Positions 27,843-37,801 of a stretch of DNA of 49,191 bases are shown piece by piece. The position numbers and the translations under genes were made by a program. The notes beneath the pieces were generated by a model, which was given only the letters and a program-made list of their open reading frames with translations, ran no database searches and was not told the origin of the DNA. Numbering within the stretch: the stretch's first letter is position 1; every line of letters starts with the position of its first letter. The stretch spans positions 1 through 49,191 of the forward strand of contig JAIPGJ010000007.1 of NCBI GenBank assembly GCA_021736185.1. The letters run 5' to 3'. The DNA comes from Fidelibacterota bacterium (GTDB lineage: Bacteria; Fidelibacterota; UBA8477; JABMPR01).

Positions 27843-30215
27843 TTAACGCCAATCATTCCGTGTCCATTTCCTACCATCGCTGGTATATATGATGGCACCT
27901 TCCAGATCTGTCCTATGTATTTCTGTTCCTGATTTTCTGTATTTGCTGAGTGTTATTGCTGAAGGGTGCTTAAATTTATTTTTCTCACCCAGACTGATCA
28001 GGCAGACCTCTGGTTGAACAAGATGGATGTAATCCTGACTTGAACTTGTTTTGGATCCATGGTGGGGAGCTTTGATCAACTCACTATTTAAAAGGTTGCC
28101 AAAAGGGAGCTGTTGATGCTCTGTTTTTTCCTCTCCGTCTCCAGTGAGCATGACACTTGATTCGCCATAGAATAGTTGCATGATAAGCGAGGTATTGTTG
28201 ACGTTTGAAGGTTGCGATGCACTATCATAACACTTTGGAGCGCTTACCCGCAGGTAGACAGGTTTCAGGCTTGAATCAATATGTCCTGCAAAAACTGGTG
28301 AGGTGGGGATCTGCTCGGAGGTGAGACTTTCCTGGAGCATCTTATACCCATAGGACTCATACTCGATATTCGGCATGTATACTTTTCGTACTGGAATATT
28401 TTCGATCATAAACTGAGCGCCGCCTATATGATCATTGTGTGGATGGGTAATCACGAGAAGATCAAGCTTTGACCAATTGCGATACTTCAGATATGGAAGG
28501 ATTACATCTCTGCCCATGTCTTGACCTCCAAATCTTAAACCAGCATCAATCAGCATGGTTCTACCATTGGGAGCATGAATCAGGATGGCATCTCCTTGCC
28601 CAACATCCAGCATAACCAGTTCCAAGCGCTGGGGTTCAAGGATGGATTGCCACATGTCTATTCCAGCCCAGCATAGCAACAGAATTATCCAGAGTTTTAC
28701 CACCTTTTTAAACTTGAATATAGTCAGTGAAAATATTCCCATGAGCAACAGGATCAGTTCATGGGGCTTGATGGCTGCTGTACTTATATATGCCCAGTCA
28801 AATCGAGCGCAGACTTGAACAAACCAGAGCATCAAATCAATGGCACCTTCCAGGGTGGCAGCCCAGAGTGGTGCAAGAATTGGAATTAGGGAGCCTAACA
28901 GCAGGAAGCTCATCCCTGTCGCCACAATAATACCAATCAGAGGTACAACCACCAGATTCGCTATCAGACTAACCAGAGGTATTTTGTGAAAGTAATAAAT
29001 AGTGATTGCCAGTGTCCCAAGCTGGGCAGCCAGTGAGACCAGGAAGAGATCGAGAACCCCCAGAATCATCCTGCCAAAACCGCTGTTTCTAAGGATGGAC
29101 AGACCGCTCACCCATTCCTTAAAAACAGGGAAAAGGGTTACAATACTTAGAACAGCCAAAAAGGAGAGTTGAAATCCTAAATTTTGCAGTTGTCCTGGTG
29201 AAATCAGAAGAATGATGAAAGCCGCAGCAGCCAGTAGATTGAGTATGTCTGACTTACGCTCGAGGAGACCTCCGATGATCATCAGGGAGGCCATGATTGA
29301 CGCCCGCATCACTGAAGGAGCACCGCCAGTTAGCCCCACATAAAAGATGAGCCCAGCTATGACGCTGAACATTTTCAGATGATAGGGCAAACGCAGCAAA
29401 CCAAAACAAGTAATAAGAATTAATGAAACATAACCAACATGCAGTCCACTGACTGCCAAAACATGAATCACACCCGTGTTTGCAAAATCATTGCGGGTGG
29501 AATCGTCTACCTCCTGCTTGTCGCCTAAAATCAATGCAGACAAAATCCCAGCTGATCGAGGGGTTAAATATGTGTGGAAATGATTTGAAATGCCTTCCTT
29601 TAAATCAAACATCAGTAGGAGCAGGTTACTTCCTTTTCGTGATCGAATAACCACCCCTTCCGGATCACTCAGAAAAGCTTCGAAATAGATATCCTTTTTT
29701 GCTAAATAGTCACGATAGTCAAATTCATGAGGATTCCTTCTCGGCCTTGGTGTGTTGATTTGCATCCCGGCCATGAGCGTGTCTCCCTCATGGAGTAACG
29801 AAGTCAACTCTTTGGCATATAGAATCATGGCCCCAGCAGAAATGGACTGCCGTTGAATGTGCTCAGGTCGTAACAGGTATTTGGGGGTGCCACGACGGGT
29901 TTCGCCAACGGCATCCACAACAGCCCTCACTGTATAAATCGAATCCGCCTCCACATGATATGCAGAGAGATGATCTGGAGGGACTATTTCTTCCAGGACA
30001 ACTCGAAAGCCACCTGCAAGGATGAGTAACATCAAGGTTGTGGTTCCACCTGCATTGTTTTTGAAAATAGCGAGGAGTACCAATATCCCTGCCACCAAGA
30101 ATAGCAGGGTTGGGGGTAGTTTGAGATTCGATTGAATCACGATGCCAATTATAAAACAAAGTGATACCCATACCATGGGACGAGGCATCACAAAGTTCGT
30201 GAACCTTTTGTACAT
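27843..30215 (-). CDS. comEC: DNA-uptake channel protein ComEC/Rec2
   Basis: It forms the inner-membrane channel for single-stranded DNA entry during natural transformation. The 790-residue product has N-terminal membrane segments with an extracytoplasmic OB-type domain (about 90-200), and the competence domain with SAGILSALILGDKQEVDDSTRNDFANTGVIHVLAVSGLHVG. Further membrane spans follow, then a C-terminal metallo-beta-lactamase domain with DVGQGDAILIHAPNGRTMLIDAG and THPHNDHIGG. Start is the ATG at 30215 preceded by AGGTAGGA; a TTG at 30242 is possible. It lies 68 nt downstream of recX. Confidence 0.94.
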   Translation of the reverse strand: MYKRFTNFVMPRPMVWVSLCFIIGIVIQSNLKLPPTLLFLVAGILVLLAIFKNNAGGTTTLMLLILAGGFRVVLEEIVPPDHLSAYHVEADSIYTVRAVVDAVGETRRGTPKYLLRPEHIQRQSISAGAMILYAKELTSLLHEGDTLMAGMQINTPRPRRNPHEFDYRDYLAKKDIYFEAFLSDPEGVVIRSRKGSNLLLLMFDLKEGISNHFHTYLTPRSAGILSALILGDKQEVDDSTRNDFANTGVIHVLAVSGLHVGYVSLILITCFGLLRLPYHLKMFSVIAGLIFYVGLTGGAPSVMRASIMASLMIIGGLLERKSDILNLLAAAAFIILLISPGQLQNLGFQLSFLAVLSIVTLFPVFKEWVSGLSILRNSGFGRMILGVLDLFLVSLAAQLGTLAITIYYFHKIPLVSLIANLVVVPLIGIIVATGMSFLLLGSLIPILAPLWAATLEGAIDLMLWFVQVCARFDWAYISTAAIKPHELILLLMGIFSLTIFKFKKVVKLWIILLLCWAGIDMWQSILEPQRLELVMLDVGQGDAILIHAPNGRTMLIDAGLRFGGQDMGRDVILPYLKYRNWSKLDLLVITHPHNDHIGGAQFMIENIPVRKVYMPNIEYESYGYKMLQESLTSEQIPTSPVFAGHIDSSLKPVYLRVSAPKCYDSASQPSNVNNTSLIMQLFYGESSVMLTGDGEEKTEHQQLPFGNLLNSELIKAPHHGSKTSSSQDYIHLVQPEVCLISLGEKNKFKHPSAITLSKYRKSGTEIHRTDLEGAIIYTSDGRKWTRNDWR

Positions 30216-30283
30216 AATTCCTACCTGTTTGGGGTTAACCAAACATAGGATGTGAACGTTGGTTCACCAAATATAAAAATGAA

Positions 30284-30940
30284 TTATTCGGTCAGTAGAT
30301 CAGGAGGGCTGTCATCGCTGACAAAAGTGAAATCCTGCAAAGCAAAAGTTATTGATGGCCCTTCAAATCCGCGTCTTTGAAGCAGACTCCAGATGCGCTT
30401 TTTGTCTTTATATGTGGGTTGCTCTATATGCTTTAATTTGCGTTGGGCAAGATCAAGGGCCAGCTGATTAAAATCATATTCTTCGCGTATGGATTCAATT
30501 TCAGCCTCGATAATCTGCTTTGAGATCCGTTTGGCATTGAGTTGGTGTCGAAGCCTTATGGGACCCCAACCCTGGATTTTTACCCGATCTTTAACAAACA
30601 ATCGAGCAAATCTTTCATCACTCAAATAATTACGATCTTTAAGACGATGAATTAAGGCTTCCGACAGGTCGCGATAGTTTTTTTTATATAGCCATTCTTT
30701 AACTTCTTGCTCGCATCTCTCACGAAAAGCGATAAAATTGATCAAGCCGAGATAGGCTATTTCAATGCGATCATCATTTTCGAGATCGTGCTTGAGCGCT
30801 TCAGTATACTCATCGCCAACCTTGATATCGTACTTCACGATGAGAGAGCCATCAACACCTAGCTCAAATTTTCCATCAACAAACAGGTTGAATCGTTCTC
30901 TGAGTTTCTTCTGTTGGGTGATTTTGGTGATTTTTGGCAT
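30284..30940 (-). CDS. recX: RecX-family regulator of RecA
   Basis: RecX binds RecA filaments and limits recombination and SOS activity. The 218-residue product carries three-helix repeats typical of the family: an ALIHRLKDRNYLSDERFARLFVKDRV segment, GPIRLRHQLNAKRISKQIIEAEI and KRIWSLLQRRGFEGPSITFAL. It lies just downstream of recA, the classical arrangement, with a hairpin between. I start it at the ATG at 30940; an upstream in-frame ATG at 30967 lies inside the hairpin and is unlikely. Confidence 0.9.
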   Translation of the reverse strand: MPKITKITQQKKLRERFNLFVDGKFELGVDGSLIVKYDIKVGDEYTEALKHDLENDDRIEIAYLGLINFIAFRERCEQEVKEWLYKKNYRDLSEALIHRLKDRNYLSDERFARLFVKDRVKIQGWGPIRLRHQLNAKRISKQIIEAEIESIREEYDFNQLALDLAQRKLKHIEQPTYKDKKRIWSLLQRRGFEGPSITFALQDFTFVSDDSPPDLLTE

Positions 30941-30944
30941 AGGG

Positions 30945-30985
30945 CTATAAAGAAGAAGGGCTCCCAAAGCAAAATGGAAGCCCCC
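30945..30985 (-). terminator. Attenuator-like hairpin between recA and recX
   Basis: On the minus strand GGGCTTCC and GGGAGCCC (about 8 bp, with G-U) flank a 10-nt loop at 30958-30985 and are followed by TTCTTCTTT. It ends about 20 nt before the recX start. A leaky terminator here would lower recX relative to recA. Confidence 0.65.
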
Positions 30986-31005
30986 TGATTTAAAACTAAG
31001 TGTAG

Positions 31006-32037
31006 CTATTCAGCTTTTTGTTTGACTGGCTCCATCCCCATAAACATACGGACTTCACCAACCAACTTTGCCATGAGATCTGGATTTTCCATAAAGAAAT
31101 TTTTAACATTCTCTTTTCCCTGACCCAGTCGATCTTCCCCATAGCTAAACCATGATCCACTCTTTTGGACCAGATTTGCCTGCAGGGCCAGATCAAGAAT
31201 ATCACCTTCAAATGAGAATCCATGACCAAACATGATATCCAGTTCTGTCTCACGGAATGGCGGAGCCATCTTATTCTTCACCACTTTTACACGAACCCGA
31301 TTTCCAATATTATCCTGACCGTCTTTCAGGGATCCAATTCTTCGAATATCTATCCTAACGGATGCATAAAATTTAAGAGCCCGTCCTCCTGTAGTGGTCT
31401 CAGGGCTGCCAAACATCACTCCAATTTTTTCACGAATCTGATTGATGAAGATGACCGATGTATTGGACTTGGATACAGCACCCGTCAATTTGCGGAGTGC
31501 CTGCGACATAAGTCGGGCATGGAGACCCATGTGACTGTCGCCCATCTCTCCTTCTAATTCAGCTCGTGGTACCAGAGCCGCTACGGAATCAATGACAATA
31601 ACATCCAGGGCATTACTCCGCACCAGAGTTTCACAAATTTCCAGCGCCTGTTCACCGGAGTCGGGTTGTGAAATGAGCAAATTCTTCACATCCACGCCCA
31701 GCTTGCTGGCATATTTGGGATCAAGGGCATGTTCGGCATCGATGAAAGCTGCATACCCTCCATCTTTCTGGGCATTGGCCACGACATGGAGTGCCAGAGT
31801 GGTTTTTCCTGATGATTCTGGTCCGAAAACCTCAATGATTCTGCCACGGGGAATTCCACCCACTCCCAAGGCGGCGTCCAGTGAAAGTGCCCCGGTGGAG
31901 ATGGCTTCTACCGCCAGATTCATCTGTTCCTCACCCATTCTCATGACTGCCCCAGCTCCAAATTGTCTTTCAATCTGAGAGACGGCTAGCTCTATTGCTT
32001 TACTCTTATCTTTTGAATTACCTTGAGCAGCACTCAT
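31006..32037 (-). CDS. recA: Recombinase RecA
   Basis: It forms filaments on single-stranded DNA and catalyses strand exchange and SOS coprotease activity. The 343-residue protein has Walker [14 protein letters not shown], the [17 protein letters not shown] stretch, Walker [13 protein letters not shown], and loops [22 protein letters not shown] and [12 protein letters not shown], with FFMENPDL and KAE at the C-terminus. Start ATG has GGAGG at good spacing and overlaps the thpR stop by one base (TAATG). recX follows. Confidence 0.98.
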   Translation of the reverse strand: MSAAQGNSKDKSKAIELAVSQIERQFGAGAVMRMGEEQMNLAVEAISTGALSLDAALGVGGIPRGRIIEVFGPESSGKTTLALHVVANAQKDGGYAAFIDAEHALDPKYASKLGVDVKNLLISQPDSGEQALEICETLVRSNALDVIVIDSVAALVPRAELEGEMGDSHMGLHARLMSQALRKLTGAVSKSNTSVIFINQIREKIGVMFGSPETTTGGRALKFYASVRIDIRRIGSLKDGQDNIGNRVRVKVVKNKMAPPFRETELDIMFGHGFSFEGDILDLALQANLVQKSGSWFSYGEDRLGQGKENVKNFFMENPDLMAKLVGEVRMFMGMEPVKQKAE

Positions 32038-32612
32038 TACTGACCTCCACTATTAAATTTAAATGATTTCAATTCTTCATACTCTGCACCAACAGGCGTC
32101 AAGGTACTTTTCATCCATACCACGGTATCAACTTCAAAATTAAATTCACGCACTTCTGCACTTAGAAATTTATGGATAAAGGTACTTTTGCGTGAGATTG
32201 TTTTGACGCGAGCAAGCGTAATATGAGGTTGAAATGGACGATTATCAAGTGTATATCCTAGTTGGAGCAACTCTTTATCCAGTTTTTGCTTAAATGCATT
32301 CAGAGTCAGGTCATAAGGCATGGATCCAACCCACAGAACTCTTGGTGCATTTGCGTGGGGATAAATACCAGTATCAGTTGTCCCGAGCTGAAAGGTGGGA
32401 AAAGCATTAACCACTGATTCAATGCGCAGGGCGTGTTCTTCGATCTTGTCCGAATCAGTCTCACCCAGATAATTAAGCGTGATATGAATATTCTCCGGTT
32501 TCACCCAATTTATTTTGTCCTGCCTGTCAACAATGGGCACCAGCATGTTTTTAAAATAACCCTTAATCTGTTCTGGAATCGGCAAGGCCAAAAAGGTTCT
32601 AATCTCACTCAT
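32037..32612 (-). CDS. thpR: RNA 2',3'-cyclic phosphodiesterase
   Basis: ThpR (formerly LigT) opens 2',3'-cyclic phosphates at RNA ends. The 191-residue product is a 2H phosphoesterase with both catalytic HxTx motifs: HITLNYLGE near residue 45 and HITLARVKT near 130. It begins with [11 protein letters not shown]. It is tightly packed between cinA (4-nt overlap) and recA (1-nt overlap). Confidence 0.92.
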   Translation of the reverse strand: MSEIRTFLALPIPEQIKGYFKNMLVPIVDRQDKINWVKPENIHITLNYLGETDSDKIEEHALRIESVVNAFPTFQLGTTDTGIYPHANAPRVLWVGSMPYDLTLNAFKQKLDKELLQLGYTLDNRPFQPHITLARVKTISRKSTFIHKFLSAEVREFNFEVDTVVWMKSTLTPVGAEYEELKSFKFNSGGQ

Positions 32613-33859
32613 CCCTTGGTCTCCTCAAGCAGGAGTCGCAAGAGATTAAGCGCAGAAAAGGCACTCATCTCCTTATTCAGAATGCGATCCTTCCCAAACT
32701 GAAAGCGTTTAATATTTTGGTGGACCCTATCGGCCACGCCAATATATACGGTTCCCACTGGTTTCTCTTCCGTTCCACCTGTGGGACCAGCCACCCCGGA
32801 AATAGCTATAGCGTAGTCAGCGCCGCTTCGATTCAGGGTTCCGGTCAGCATTTCAGAGACGGTTGCTTCGCTAACTGCACCATGGTCCAACAAGGTCTGC
32901 TCCTGAACCCCCAGCACAGACATTTTGGTCGCATTAGCGTAGGTCACAAATCCACTCTGGAAGTACTCACTACTTCCGCTAATATCTGTTATAAGACTTG
33001 CCACCAGCCCCCCCGTACATGACTCAGCGGTTGCTACGGTTGCTTGTTTTTCTAAAAGGAGCCTGCCAATGAGCACCGGTAGCTCTTCCTCATCCCGACC
33101 ATAAATATTTTTTGGTTTCAGAATGCGAATTCTGGCATAAATCTCATCTGAGAGCGCATGGTCTTCCTCAATCGAACGGGATGGGAATGAGACTCTTATA
33201 TTTACCATGCCCTGTCTTGGAAGATAGGCAATCTTTATATTCGAATATTCATCAAAAACGGGTTTACTCAACTCGTAAAGGGTGGATTCTGGAACGCCAA
33301 TCGAGTAGATATCAATTTTAGAGATGAATCTTTTTGTCAATATTGAAAGTAGAGGGATAATCTGGCCTGTGGTGACAGCTTCCATTTCTCTGGGTACTCC
33401 TGCCATGACAAAGAGATGCTTCCCTTCATGCTGAATATGCATACCCTGGGCTGTCCCCATTGGATTGTGAAGGAGGGTAGCATTCTCCGGATATTCCGCC
33501 TGGGACCTATTAGACTCTGAAAACTTAAATCCCCGTCGTGCAAAGCGGTCTTTAAGGGCTGCTAAAAGGTCCGGATATAGCTTCAATCCCACATGAAAGT
33601 ATTCACAGAGTACTGACTTAGTGATGTCATCGTGGGTGGGTCCCAAACCCCCTGTAAGCGTCACTATATCGGATTGAGAGAAGGCCCAGTCCAACGAATC
33701 TTTAATGTCCGCAGCCACATCACCAATAATCATCTTCTTGATGACGGGGATGCCAATCAGATCCAGCTGTTTTGAAATAAACGCGTTATTGGAATCAAGT
33801 GTTTTGCCGGACAGGAGTTCATCTCCAATAGAAATGGTGATCGCTTTGAAAATTGTCAT
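32609..33859 (-). CDS. cinA: CinA, competence/damage-inducible protein with PncC domain
   Basis: The 416-residue protein has an N-terminal MoCF-like domain (ISIGDELLSGKTLDSNNAFISKQL, LTGGLGPTHDDITK) that in homologues hydrolyses ADP-ribose. The C-terminal domain is PncC (TAESCTGGLVASLITDISGSS, VAGPTGGTEEKPVGTVYIG) and deamidates nicotinamide mononucleotide. Both domains look complete. In some naturally competent bacteria CinA is coexpressed with recA and helps its membrane localisation. Here it precedes thpR and recA with overlaps, which fits that link. It overlaps pgpA by 4 nt. Confidence 0.95.
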   Translation of the reverse strand: MTIFKAITISIGDELLSGKTLDSNNAFISKQLDLIGIPVIKKMIIGDVAADIKDSLDWAFSQSDIVTLTGGLGPTHDDITKSVLCEYFHVGLKLYPDLLAALKDRFARRGFKFSESNRSQAEYPENATLLHNPMGTAQGMHIQHEGKHLFVMAGVPREMEAVTTGQIIPLLSILTKRFISKIDIYSIGVPESTLYELSKPVFDEYSNIKIAYLPRQGMVNIRVSFPSRSIEEDHALSDEIYARIRILKPKNIYGRDEEELPVLIGRLLLEKQATVATAESCTGGLVASLITDISGSSEYFQSGFVTYANATKMSVLGVQEQTLLDHGAVSEATVSEMLTGTLNRSGADYAIAISGVAGPTGGTEEKPVGTVYIGVADRVHQNIKRFQFGKDRILNKEMSAFSALNLLRLLLEETKG

Positions 33860-34311
33860 AAAATCGCTGCAACCCCTTGAATAATAGCCAGGGCTAATAA
33901 ACCAGCCAGCACATCATCCATCATGACCCCGATACCACCTGGTAGATGTTGAGATTTGTCAATCAGCCACGGTTTCCAAATATCAAACACCCTGAAAAGG
34001 ACGAAGGCAGCCAACCAGAATCCCCAGTGGGCTGGAATGGCAAGTAGCGCTATCCATTGTCCCACCAACTCATCGATAACGATCTCCCCTGGGTCCTCGA
34101 TACCTAGATGTACGGCTACTTTATTTGAGGCAAACACTCCCAAAAGAGTGATAAGCAAGATCAAACCGATAGTCACAAGGAGATTATCTGTAACCAGAGT
34201 ACTCCAGAAATAAGCGATGGGTAGGGTCACCAGAGAACCATAGGTTCCCGGAGCACCTGGAATAAGACCTACATATCCAACGGAGGTAAATCCGCGTAAA
34301 AGTTGATTCAT
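33856..34311 (-). CDS. pgpA: Phosphatidylglycerophosphatase A
   Basis: It removes the phosphate from phosphatidylglycerophosphate to give phosphatidylglycerol. The 151-residue membrane protein has the family motifs GAPGTYGSL near residue 20, IVIDELVGQWIAL and the late VFDIWKPW and DDVLAGL stretches. Start is the ATG at 34311, overlapping the pgsA stop by 4 nt. A longer frame to 34425 would run inside pgsA. pgsA, the preceding step, is directly upstream. Confidence 0.93.
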   Translation of the reverse strand: MNQLLRGFTSVGYVGLIPGAPGTYGSLVTLPIAYFWSTLVTDNLLVTIGLILLITLLGVFASNKVAVHLGIEDPGEIVIDELVGQWIALLAIPAHWGFWLAAFVLFRVFDIWKPWLIDKSQHLPGGIGVMMDDVLAGLLALAIIQGVAAIL

Positions 34312-34904
34312 TCGCTTTCCGTGAAGAGCATTTTCAAGAAAGCGCGATTTATCCAGAAATAATGGAAACCGGTATAGGCGGTAACCAGACCAGTAAGAAT
34401 AAAGATCGTTTCTGTGACGAACCACTCTTCAACCCAGGCCACGATAACATCGAGGGATTCAAAATGTCCCAGGAGAATAAAAACCAGTCCCACATACATG
34501 GAAATATACTGAAAGGTCGTTTTTAATTTGGCAATGCGGCTGGTATTCATGGAGACACCATTGGCCAGCATTCCCCAGCGCAACAGTGTGACCAGACCAT
34601 CTCGTACGATGATTACGGCGGTTATCCAAATGGGCATGACATCTAAAATATTTAGCGTAATAAAAGTGCTGTTGACTAAAACTTTATCTGCGAGAGGATC
34701 CATAAATTTCCCAAACTCACTGACTACCTGCAGCTTACGGGCAAGTATCCCATCAAATAAATCGGTGAGTGACGCGATGAGAAACAAGAGAAATGCCAAA
34801 GCATGTAGTGCCAGACCGTCAAAGCCGATAAGCAACCAGACAATCAGAGGTGTAACGACTATTCTAAAAATAGTTAAAATATTTGGTAAGTTATGTACCA
34901 TCAT
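34308..34904 (-). CDS. pgsA: CDP-diacylglycerol-glycerol-3-phosphate 3-phosphatidyltransferase
   Basis: It makes phosphatidylglycerophosphate from CDP-diacylglycerol and glycerol-3-phosphate. The 198-residue membrane protein has the CDP-alcohol phosphotransferase motif DLFDGILARKLQVVSEFGKF followed by MDPLAD, with all four aspartates, and an NLPNILTIFRI N-terminus. The two adjacent ATGs at the start overlap the recR stop by 4 nt. It is paired with pgpA and embedded in a DNA-repair run. Confidence 0.94.
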   Translation of the reverse strand: MMVHNLPNILTIFRIVVTPLIVWLLIGFDGLALHALAFLLFLIASLTDLFDGILARKLQVVSEFGKFMDPLADKVLVNSTFITLNILDVMPIWITAVIIVRDGLVTLLRWGMLANGVSMNTSRIAKLKTTFQYISMYVGLVFILLGHFESLDVIVAWVEEWFVTETIFILTGLVTAYTGFHYFWINRAFLKMLFTESE

Positions 34905-35494
34905 AATTCATGCCTATCATCCATGGCTCTCCCCAAGGTTACACCGTCAATATACTCAAGATCACCGCCACTGGGAATTCCTCTTGCGAGGCGTGTGACT
35001 TTAATATTCTTTTCCTGCAACAATCGGGCGAGATATAAGGAAGTTGTCTCCCCTTCCACGCTGGGATTCATAGCAATCACAATTTCAGTGACCTTATCCA
35101 GCCGGGTGAGTAAATTTCTGATATTTAATTGATCTGGACCCACACCCTCAAGAGGTGAAAGTACACCACCAAGAATGTGGTACTTCCCGCTAAAGCGACT
35201 TGTCTCTTCAATGGCCACCACGTCCCGGGAATCCTCAACGACACAGAGAATTGATTCATCCCTGCGGGCATCCAGACACACCGGACATGGATCAGCCTCA
35301 GTAATCAGGTTGCAGATAGAACACTGCCGTAATTTTTCACTGCTCTGGATGATAACATCACCCAATCGTTGAACATCTTCAGGATTCCACTCGATGAGTT
35401 GGAAGGCCATTCTTTGCGCAGTTTTCTTGCCGATTCCTGGGAACCGTGAGAATTGCTCAGTAATACGCTCCAGACTCTCAGGCAGAATTTTCAT
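34901..35494 (-). CDS. recR: Recombination mediator RecR
   Basis: RecR works with RecF/O to load RecA at gaps. The 197-residue protein has the HhH segment [20 protein letters not shown] near residue 15, a four-cysteine zinc finger [16 protein letters not shown] at about 57-72, and a Toprim domain with [13 protein letters not shown] and [11 protein letters not shown]. Length is normal. The gene overlaps ybaB by 4 nt in the usual dnaX-ybaB-recR order. Confidence 0.97.
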   Translation of the reverse strand: MKILPESLERITEQFSRFPGIGKKTAQRMAFQLIEWNPEDVQRLGDVIIQSSEKLRQCSICNLITEADPCPVCLDARRDESILCVVEDSRDVVAIEETSRFSGKYHILGGVLSPLEGVGPDQLNIRNLLTRLDKVTEIVIAMNPSVEGETTSLYLARLLQEKNIKVTRLARGIPSGGDLEYIDGVTLGRAMDDRHEL

Positions 35495-35829
35495 CCAAGT
35501 CCGGGAATATTAAGTCCACCCATTCCACCCATCATGCCACCAGTTACCTGTGACATTCTTGAGTTAGCGGCATCCTGGGCATTGGTTAGTGCTTGATTCA
35601 CAGCTGCGAGAACGAGATCTTCAACCATATCCACATCATCTTCAAGCACATCGGGTTCAATTTTGATGGACAATATCTGCATTTTGGCATTGGCTCTCAC
35701 ATTAACCATGCCCCCACCAGCAGAACCTTCCACTTCAATGGCGGCCAGCTCATTCTGAGCGAGCTCCATTTCCTTTTGCATCTTTTGGGCTTGCTTTAAA
35801 AGGTTGCCCATTCCGCCTTTTGGCATCAT
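35491..35829 (-). CDS. ybaB: YbaB/EbfC nucleoid-associated protein
   Basis: This is a small DNA-binding dimer found beside dnaX and recR. The 112-residue product has an N-terminal [19 protein letters not shown] helix, the [22 protein letters not shown] core, and a Gly/Met-rich tail. Two ATGs follow AGGAGAAAACTCC; either could be the start. It comes 34 nt after dnaX and overlaps recR by 4 nt. Confidence 0.95.
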   Translation of the reverse strand: MMPKGGMGNLLKQAQKMQKEMELAQNELAAIEVEGSAGGGMVNVRANAKMQILSIKIEPDVLEDDVDMVEDLVLAAVNQALTNAQDAANSRMSQVTGGMMGGMGGLNIPGLG

Positions 35830-35863
35830 TGGAGTTTTCTCCTATTCATATTCAAATAAGATC

Positions 35864-37768
35864 CTAGTCATCAATGATCTCCCCATCAAAAATATCCAGG
35901 AGATGTTGAGATGTGGGATGAGCCAGAATTTCATCTTCTTTTCTTTGTTTTGGTTTCCGACCATTTTCTTCTAATAGCAGGATGGTCATTTTTGTTCCGA
36001 ATACTTCAGCAGCAATTTTATGAATATCATCGGTGTTTTTACTCAAGGTCCGAATGTGATATTTTTGTTCAGGAGCAAATGAAACGGTCAGACATCCTTT
36101 TTCAAAACTGGCAGGAGTCCCCTCACTCATAAACGCGCTGGTAGACCTGCTGATCTTACTCAACCTCTCGATAAATATTTCCCAGTTCGGCAAGAGCTCT
36201 TCGATTTTCAGGTCGTCTGGAGTTTCCTCCTGGACTGGCTTGGATTCAACTACCACGACTTCATCCTCTTCAGGAATTGGCTCTGGCGTCATGGCTTCTG
36301 GTTCTTCTGAAACAGGCAGCACCGATTGCTGTGCTTTTTCCTGAACGGATTCCAGCACTTTTTCAGATGGAGTCTCCGGCGTCGCCTCAGATTCTGGAAC
36401 TGGATCTGGCGCAACGGCTTCAGGTTCATTTGAAACGGGCAGCACCGATTGCTGTGCTTTTTCCTGAACCGGTTTCAGCGCTTTTTCAGGTGGAGCCTCC
36501 GATGTCACTACAGGTTCTGGGGTTGAAGTTGCCTCAGGCATGGGAGCAGGTTTCTTTGCAGGTAAAGCATCATGACTGGACGCTGGCGCTATTTTTGGAG
36601 GAACCACTTTGGGTTTCCTCACTGCTGGAGCGATTTTTCCCGAAAGGATTGCATCAAGATCCAGTGCGCGCGTGCTTCTGGCTAATTTCAGCAACATGAG
36701 CTCCACGGAAACCAGTTGATTGCTCACAAAGCGCTGGTCCCGGATAGTTTCCAGGACAATATTTTGCATACGCAGGAGATCCCGTTCCTCAAAATAGCTT
36801 GCCTGTTCATCAAGTGCCTTACCATCTGCATCTGAAACATCAAGGTAACTGGTTATACCAGCCACTTTAACGATGAGGAGGTTTCTTACATGCTCACTGA
36901 GACCATGCAGAAACTCTGAAATACTTATTCCTCTTGAAAAAAGCAGGTTGGCTTGATTCATGAGATTTTCGGCAGATTGGCTGGCAACATTTTGCATCAA
37001 TTCGAAATAAATCGTCACATCCAGAACCCCCAGCACTCTTCTGACCAGTTCAATGGATGCCTCGTCTTCAGCAAAAGCGGAAACCTGATCCAGGAGACTT
37101 AATGAATCCCGCAAACTTCCTGCTGCTTTTCGTGCGATGAGAGCCAAGCCTTCATCAGATATTGAAATACCTTCATTGTCACTGATCATTTTCAAACGCG
37201 CCACCATGGTTTCAGTCGAAATCATTCTGAAATCATAACGCTGGCATCGGGATAAAATGGTCAGAGGCACTTTTTGCGGTTCGGTTGTGGCAAAAATAAA
37301 TAATACCTGTGGCGGTGGTTCTTCCAGAGTTTTAAGGAGTGCATTAAAAGCTTCTTTGGTGAGCATATGCACTTCGTCTATGATATAGACTCGATACTTG
37401 GAATTGGTTGGCGGATATTTCACAGCTTCGCGTAATTCCCTGATGGCATCAATACCACGTGTTGAGGCTCCATCAACCTCCTGGACATCCAGGCTGCGCC
37501 CCCCTGTGATTTCTATACAATGTTTACATATATTGCAGGGATTTCCATCTTGAGGATTTTCACAGTTGATGGCCTTGGCAAGAATTCGTGCAGAGGTGGT
37601 TTTACCTACGCCTCTGGGACCAGTAAAAATGTAACCATTGGCTAATCTATGCCGGAGTAGCGCATTCCTCAGTGTCCTGGAAACATGCTCCTGTCCTACC
37701 ACATCTTCAAAGGTCTGAGGACGATATTTTAATGAGGAAACAATGTATGCAGGTACTTGATCAGTCAC
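35864..37768 (-). CDS. dnaX: DNA polymerase III subunits gamma and tau
   Basis: It is the clamp-loader ATPase of the replisome. The 634-residue product has Walker A GPRGVGKT at 50-57 and a zinc-binding cysteine cluster CENPQDGNPCNICKHC just after. The Walker B region IIDEVHMLTKEAFNALLKTLEEP and sensor motifs follow. The C-terminal half has a Pro/Glu-rich linker with a duplicated 41-residue segment, then a tau-like domain. I did not find a clear slippery site for a gamma frameshift. The start is a GTG at 37768. It lies just downstream of the SRP RNA, a common order. Confidence 0.95.
   Translation of the reverse strand: MTDQVPAYIVSSLKYRPQTFEDVVGQEHVSRTLRNALLRHRLANGYIFTGPRGVGKTTSARILAKAINCENPQDGNPCNICKHCIEITGGRSLDVQEVDGASTRGIDAIRELREAVKYPPTNSKYRVYIIDEVHMLTKEAFNALLKTLEEPPPQVLFIFATTEPQKVPLTILSRCQRYDFRMISTETMVARLKMISDNEGISISDEGLALIARKAAGSLRDSLSLLDQVSAFAEDEASIELVRRVLGVLDVTIYFELMQNVASQSAENLMNQANLLFSRGISISEFLHGLSEHVRNLLIVKVAGITSYLDVSDADGKALDEQASYFEERDLLRMQNIVLETIRDQRFVSNQLVSVELMLLKLARSTRALDLDAILSGKIAPAVRKPKVVPPKIAPASSHDALPAKKPAPMPEATSTPEPVVTSEAPPEKALKPVQEKAQQSVLPVSNEPEAVAPDPVPESEATPETPSEKVLESVQEKAQQSVLPVSEEPEAMTPEPIPEEDEVVVVESKPVQEETPDDLKIEELLPNWEIFIERLSKISRSTSAFMSEGTPASFEKGCLTVSFAPEQKYHIRTLSKNTDDIHKIAAEVFGTKMTILLLEENGRKPKQRKEDEILAHPTSQHLLDIFDGEIIDD
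36288..36531 (-). repeat. Tandem 123-nt coding repeat in dnaX
   Basis: Two near-identical copies of a segment encoding EKAQQSVLPVS and its flanks lie 123 nt (41 codons) apart in the Pro/Glu-rich linker of dnaX. For example, the matching GGCAGCACCGATTG stretches begin at 36315 and 36438. The repeat is in phase, so it lengthens the linker. Confidence 0.8.
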
Positions 37769-37801
37769 GATATTGGACTTTCCAGTTGGTTGAATATATA
37801 G

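Noticed and set aside
27671-27898. Minus-strand frame downstream of comEC
   Set aside because: It overlaps the comEC end in another frame, has no ribosome site and no recognisable sequence.
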